In this document: piece by piece, positions 61,301 to 64,000 of the stretch
How the letters are laid out: the number at the start of each line of letters is the position of its first letter
Numbering within the stretch: position 1 is the stretch's first letter
NCBI GenBank assembly: GCA_002245135.1
Contig: NGBS01001165.1
Coordinates: 62,001 to 126,000 of the forward strand
DNA: 64,000 nt
Direction of reading: 5' to 3'
Origin: Proteromonas lacertae
Lineage: Eukaryota; Sar; Bigyra; Opalinata; Proteromonadidae
Translations under genes and position numbers: made by a program
Notes under the pieces: generated by a model
What the model was told of the DNA's origin: nothing
Seen by the model: only the letters and a program-made list of their open reading frames with translations
The model's database searches: none

Positions 61301-64000
61301 CAAAATTGCCATCTTTTCTCATTTTCAATACTTCAACATGTGTAATAACAGGAAAAGTAACTGAATCATTGCCCAGAAGCACAATATGCTGTGAAAGCTA
61401 TCGGATCAAATGGAATAACAACCAAATATCTGAATATTACATTACATGATGATAATTTATTTAATTATTGTTTCAAATTACAAAAATCAGTTGTAACAAT
61501 TAGAATCAATACTGAAGAAAGTACATTTAATCCATATTCTTGGATATACAAATTGTATAAGAGTAATAATAAAAGTGAATATTATACTGATGTTTTAATT
61601 AATCTAAATGGAGATAAAGAAGGATGGTTAAAAGATAACATTTATGATTATAATTATTGTATTGATGAAGATGTTTATACATCTATTTATTATTGTAGTA
61701 ATGAATATGGATATGAAAATAGTTATATTGATGTATTAGTAAATAACATTCCTGTGACAAGAAGATCACTTATGAAAGACGAAAAAGAAGGAGTTGATTA
61801 TTTCAATGCAATATCTGATTATAATTATAATACGGAATGGGAATATTCAAATGAATATGAAGATGGTTGGGATGTTATTGATAAAGCAAGTGGATTATGG
61901 AAAGATTTAAGGTTGAGTGAAATAGAAGGAAAAATAAGTGGAAATGTAGTTTATATCCGAAAGATAGATTCATTCACTGATTTAGACAAATATAATGCAT
62001 TTTCGTTTAAAGTGAGTTATATTAGTGGAATAATAATACAAATAAATGGAAAAGAGATATTTCGACATAATTTGCCTGATGGTGATATAACTCCAGATAC
62101 AATGGCAAATAATATGTTTGATGTAATGGACAGATGAAGTGTTTATATTACCATTGTCATTTTTAGAAGAAGAAATAGGTAATAATAACAATCGAATTAC
62201 ATAAACATGAAAAAGAGACTAAATTCCCTGAAATCAAAACATATTTATTGAGAATAATTGGAAGTGAAAAAGATTGTTTGATATTAAACAAATACACAAA
62301 TCCAGTAACTGAAACTAATACTATAGACTATTCACCTATAACTAAAATAAAATTCGGTTTTGATGAAAATCCAAATTCACAATGGAATACAGAATTATCA
62401 ATGTCAGGATGGCTAATAATGAGATTTCAAGATCATTTCCATTCTCATTTTAATCAATTCAGTATTGATGTAGTAGAAAGTCATCAAGGTAATCCTGAAA
62501 ACTTTTCACTAGAAGGATATAGTCAAGAATATAGTAATTGGAGTAATATTGGCGAATATGAAGGTATTTACTTTTCAGAAATCAAAAGAAGAGTATTTTC
62601 AAACTATAAATTATGCAATATATATTGTGCAATTCGAATGAATACAACAAAGTTATATAGTTATAGTTATCTACTAAAAGTGTATGATATTAATTTCAAT
62701 TTATGTCCTTTAAGATATTGTGAAGCAATAGATAATATTTCACTTCCTAAAACTTTAAGTGGGAGTGAAATAACACTTCCATGCAATAATCACACTTTAG
62801 AAGGAGAAAGAACATTCTATTGTAGAAATGATAAGAAATGGATAGAATTATTTTCAACATGTGAAGAAACACCATCACTTATTTATCAAGAAAAGGAATA
62901 CACCTTTATAGTTGGAGAATACTATAAAGATATCAGTTTATTTAGTGTATCAGGAAAAGATGTTCATTATTCAATGCCTCCCGAAATTGAAGGATTGAAA
63001 TTGAATAGTAGAACAGGATTAATATCAGGTAAACCAAATAAAGAACAGGATCAGCAGACAATAGAGTTCAAATTTTGGAGTGATTATTTTATAGGTACAA
63101 AAACAATTGAAATAAAAATAACTGTATTACCATCAGATAGACTTGTGTTATTATGGAAAAATGAAACAGCTGAATTGGAAATAGGTTATGAATATAAAGA
63201 TTTAAGATTATTTGATGTATCTGGAAGAAATATAACCTATTCAATTGATAAACTACCAAATGGTTTAGTAATGAATAAAGCAACAGGTTTAATAAGTGGA
63301 GTAAACTTGAGAGAATTGCCAGTTGAATGTAAAATAACTGCAAAGAATCAATATGAAATAGGATTTGATGTAACAATTAAAATGAATCAACCAAAATATC
63401 CAATAATTATTAAATATGAAGAAGAAGTAATTTTAACATTTGGAATGAAATATGAGTCTATACAACCATATGAATGTAGTGGAAAATCATTATCATATTC
63501 AGTTGAACCAGTATTACCAGATGGCTTAAGAATAAATAAAAATAGCGGTATAATAAGAGGAATAGTAAATGTTGAACCACCATTAGATATTACTCATACA
63601 TTCATTTGTTATAATGATTATAGAAATATATCAAAATTAATCACATTTCATTATCATTATTCAATAGAACCTATAATAATCTCACATATTGATAATTTGA
63701 CATTAGAAGGTGGTAAAGAATATGATAATATTACCTTAGGAATAATAACAGGAAGAAATTTGTTATACAAAATTACTCCAGATTTCCCACCTTCATCAAG
63801 ATTGAAACTGAATAGTTCAAATGGAATAATTAGTGGTTATATTACTCGAGAATTTAAACCAATGAGTTTAACAGTAATAATAAGTGGTAGAGGAAAACAA
63901 GTGTTATTTTCATTCACTTTATTCTCATCAATAGCTGATAGTCCAATAATAGTTCCATCTACAAGAGTGTCAAGAATGAAATATACATTTGGAGATATAA
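58336..64000 (+). CDS. Large secreted/surface protein with PA14 and putative-Ig (He_PIG) modules, 3' end beyond the window, one frame offset
   Basis: Exons 58336-58348 (13 nt), 58376-58651, 58677-58878, 58911-62122 and 62179 to the window edge; more than 1,850 residues are visible. The split first exon completes a signal peptide, MFYFLMWIVYACA. The first module is He_PIG-like (GLLLDSTNGRITGTPEEENL; ITIKAKNPTNESG). Two PA14-like beta-sandwich domains follow (59,080-59,570, FYKVYIDEVNVFNSTKFNY; 59,840-60,270, SWLFIDNNEVINHGGNHEW). He_PIG-type repeats recur to the end (GLKLNSRTGLISGKP, GLVMNKATGLISGV, GLRINKNSGIIRG). The frame shifts by one base near 61,353 (LP/EAQYAVKAIGSNG), and the exon sum is one base over. 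PA14 domains often bind carbohydrate; adhesion is a reasonable inference. No membrane anchor is seen before the window ends. Confidence 0.75.

Noticed and set aside
62123-62178. Two consecutive frameshifts in the PA14 gene
   Set aside because: A single 56-nt GT-AG intron joins NMFD to VIITIELHKHEKE in frame, so no slip is needed.

Overview
This window is nuclear DNA from a compact, AT-rich microbial eukaryote. Genes sit 45-350 bp apart on both strands. Nearly every gene is cut by very short GT-AG introns (19-65 nt, mostly 25-40, usually opening GTAT and often TA- or ATT-rich). The standard genetic code fits every gene. A kinesin heavy chain, a tandem cyclic-nucleotide-binding protein of the flagellar type and a secreted EGF protein resembling stramenopile mastigoneme proteins suggest a flagellate. 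A short-intron heterotrophic stramenopile (Bigyra/Opalinata-like) is my best guess, but this is inference and other protist lineages are not excluded.

Layout. 0.1-2.8 kb: FASTK-like mitochondrial helical-repeat protein (+). 3.0-4.1 kb: degenerate protein kinase (-). 4.3-4.8 kb: a small four-exon roadblock/LAMTOR3-like gene (+) that no single open frame reveals. 4.9-8.7 kb: double cNMP-binding protein, secreted EGF protein and a small four-exon protein (all -). 8.8-10.4 kb: bifunctional PFK-2/FBPase-2 (+). 10.5-11.7 kb: GT92 glycosyltransferase (+). 11.8-15.1 kb: pseudokinase fused to leucine-rich repeats (+). 15.1-18.4 kb: three tandem paralogues of an unrecognised ~300-residue, roughly seven-pass membrane protein (-). 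18.6-24.9 kb: RRP5 (-). 25.2-45.9 kb: a ~6,870-residue GCC2/GCC3 cysteine-rich surface protein (+), almost all in one 20.5-kb exon, probably continuing in another frame to 47.0 kb. 47.1-50.8 kb: kinesin (-). 51.0-52.1 kb: lysophospholipid acyltransferase (-). 52.1-53.2 kb: the only long intergenic stretch, with a 24-bp perfect palindrome and a coding-like remnant. 53.2-54.9 kb: Q/N/S-rich protein ending in a degenerate receiver-like fold (-). 55.0-58.1 kb: COPI gamma subunit (+). 58.3 kb to the edge: secreted PA14/putative-Ig surface protein, cut by the window (+).

How they relate. There is no operon logic; housekeeping genes (RRP5, COPG, PFK-2/FBPase-2, kinesin, acyltransferase) are interleaved with surface, signalling and flagellum-associated genes. 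The most distinctive content is two very large surface proteins, the tandem multi-pass membrane family, the LRR pseudokinase whose introns fall at one repeat position, and five conserved genes whose reading frame slips by one base (four of five need one base skipped). The slips may be assembly errors, real mutations or programmed frameshifting. No tRNA, rRNA, CRISPR, virus-like element or intact transposon was recognised.

Exon coordinates come from reading both strands by eye. For most genes the summed exon lengths were checked to be a multiple of three; where they are not, this is stated.
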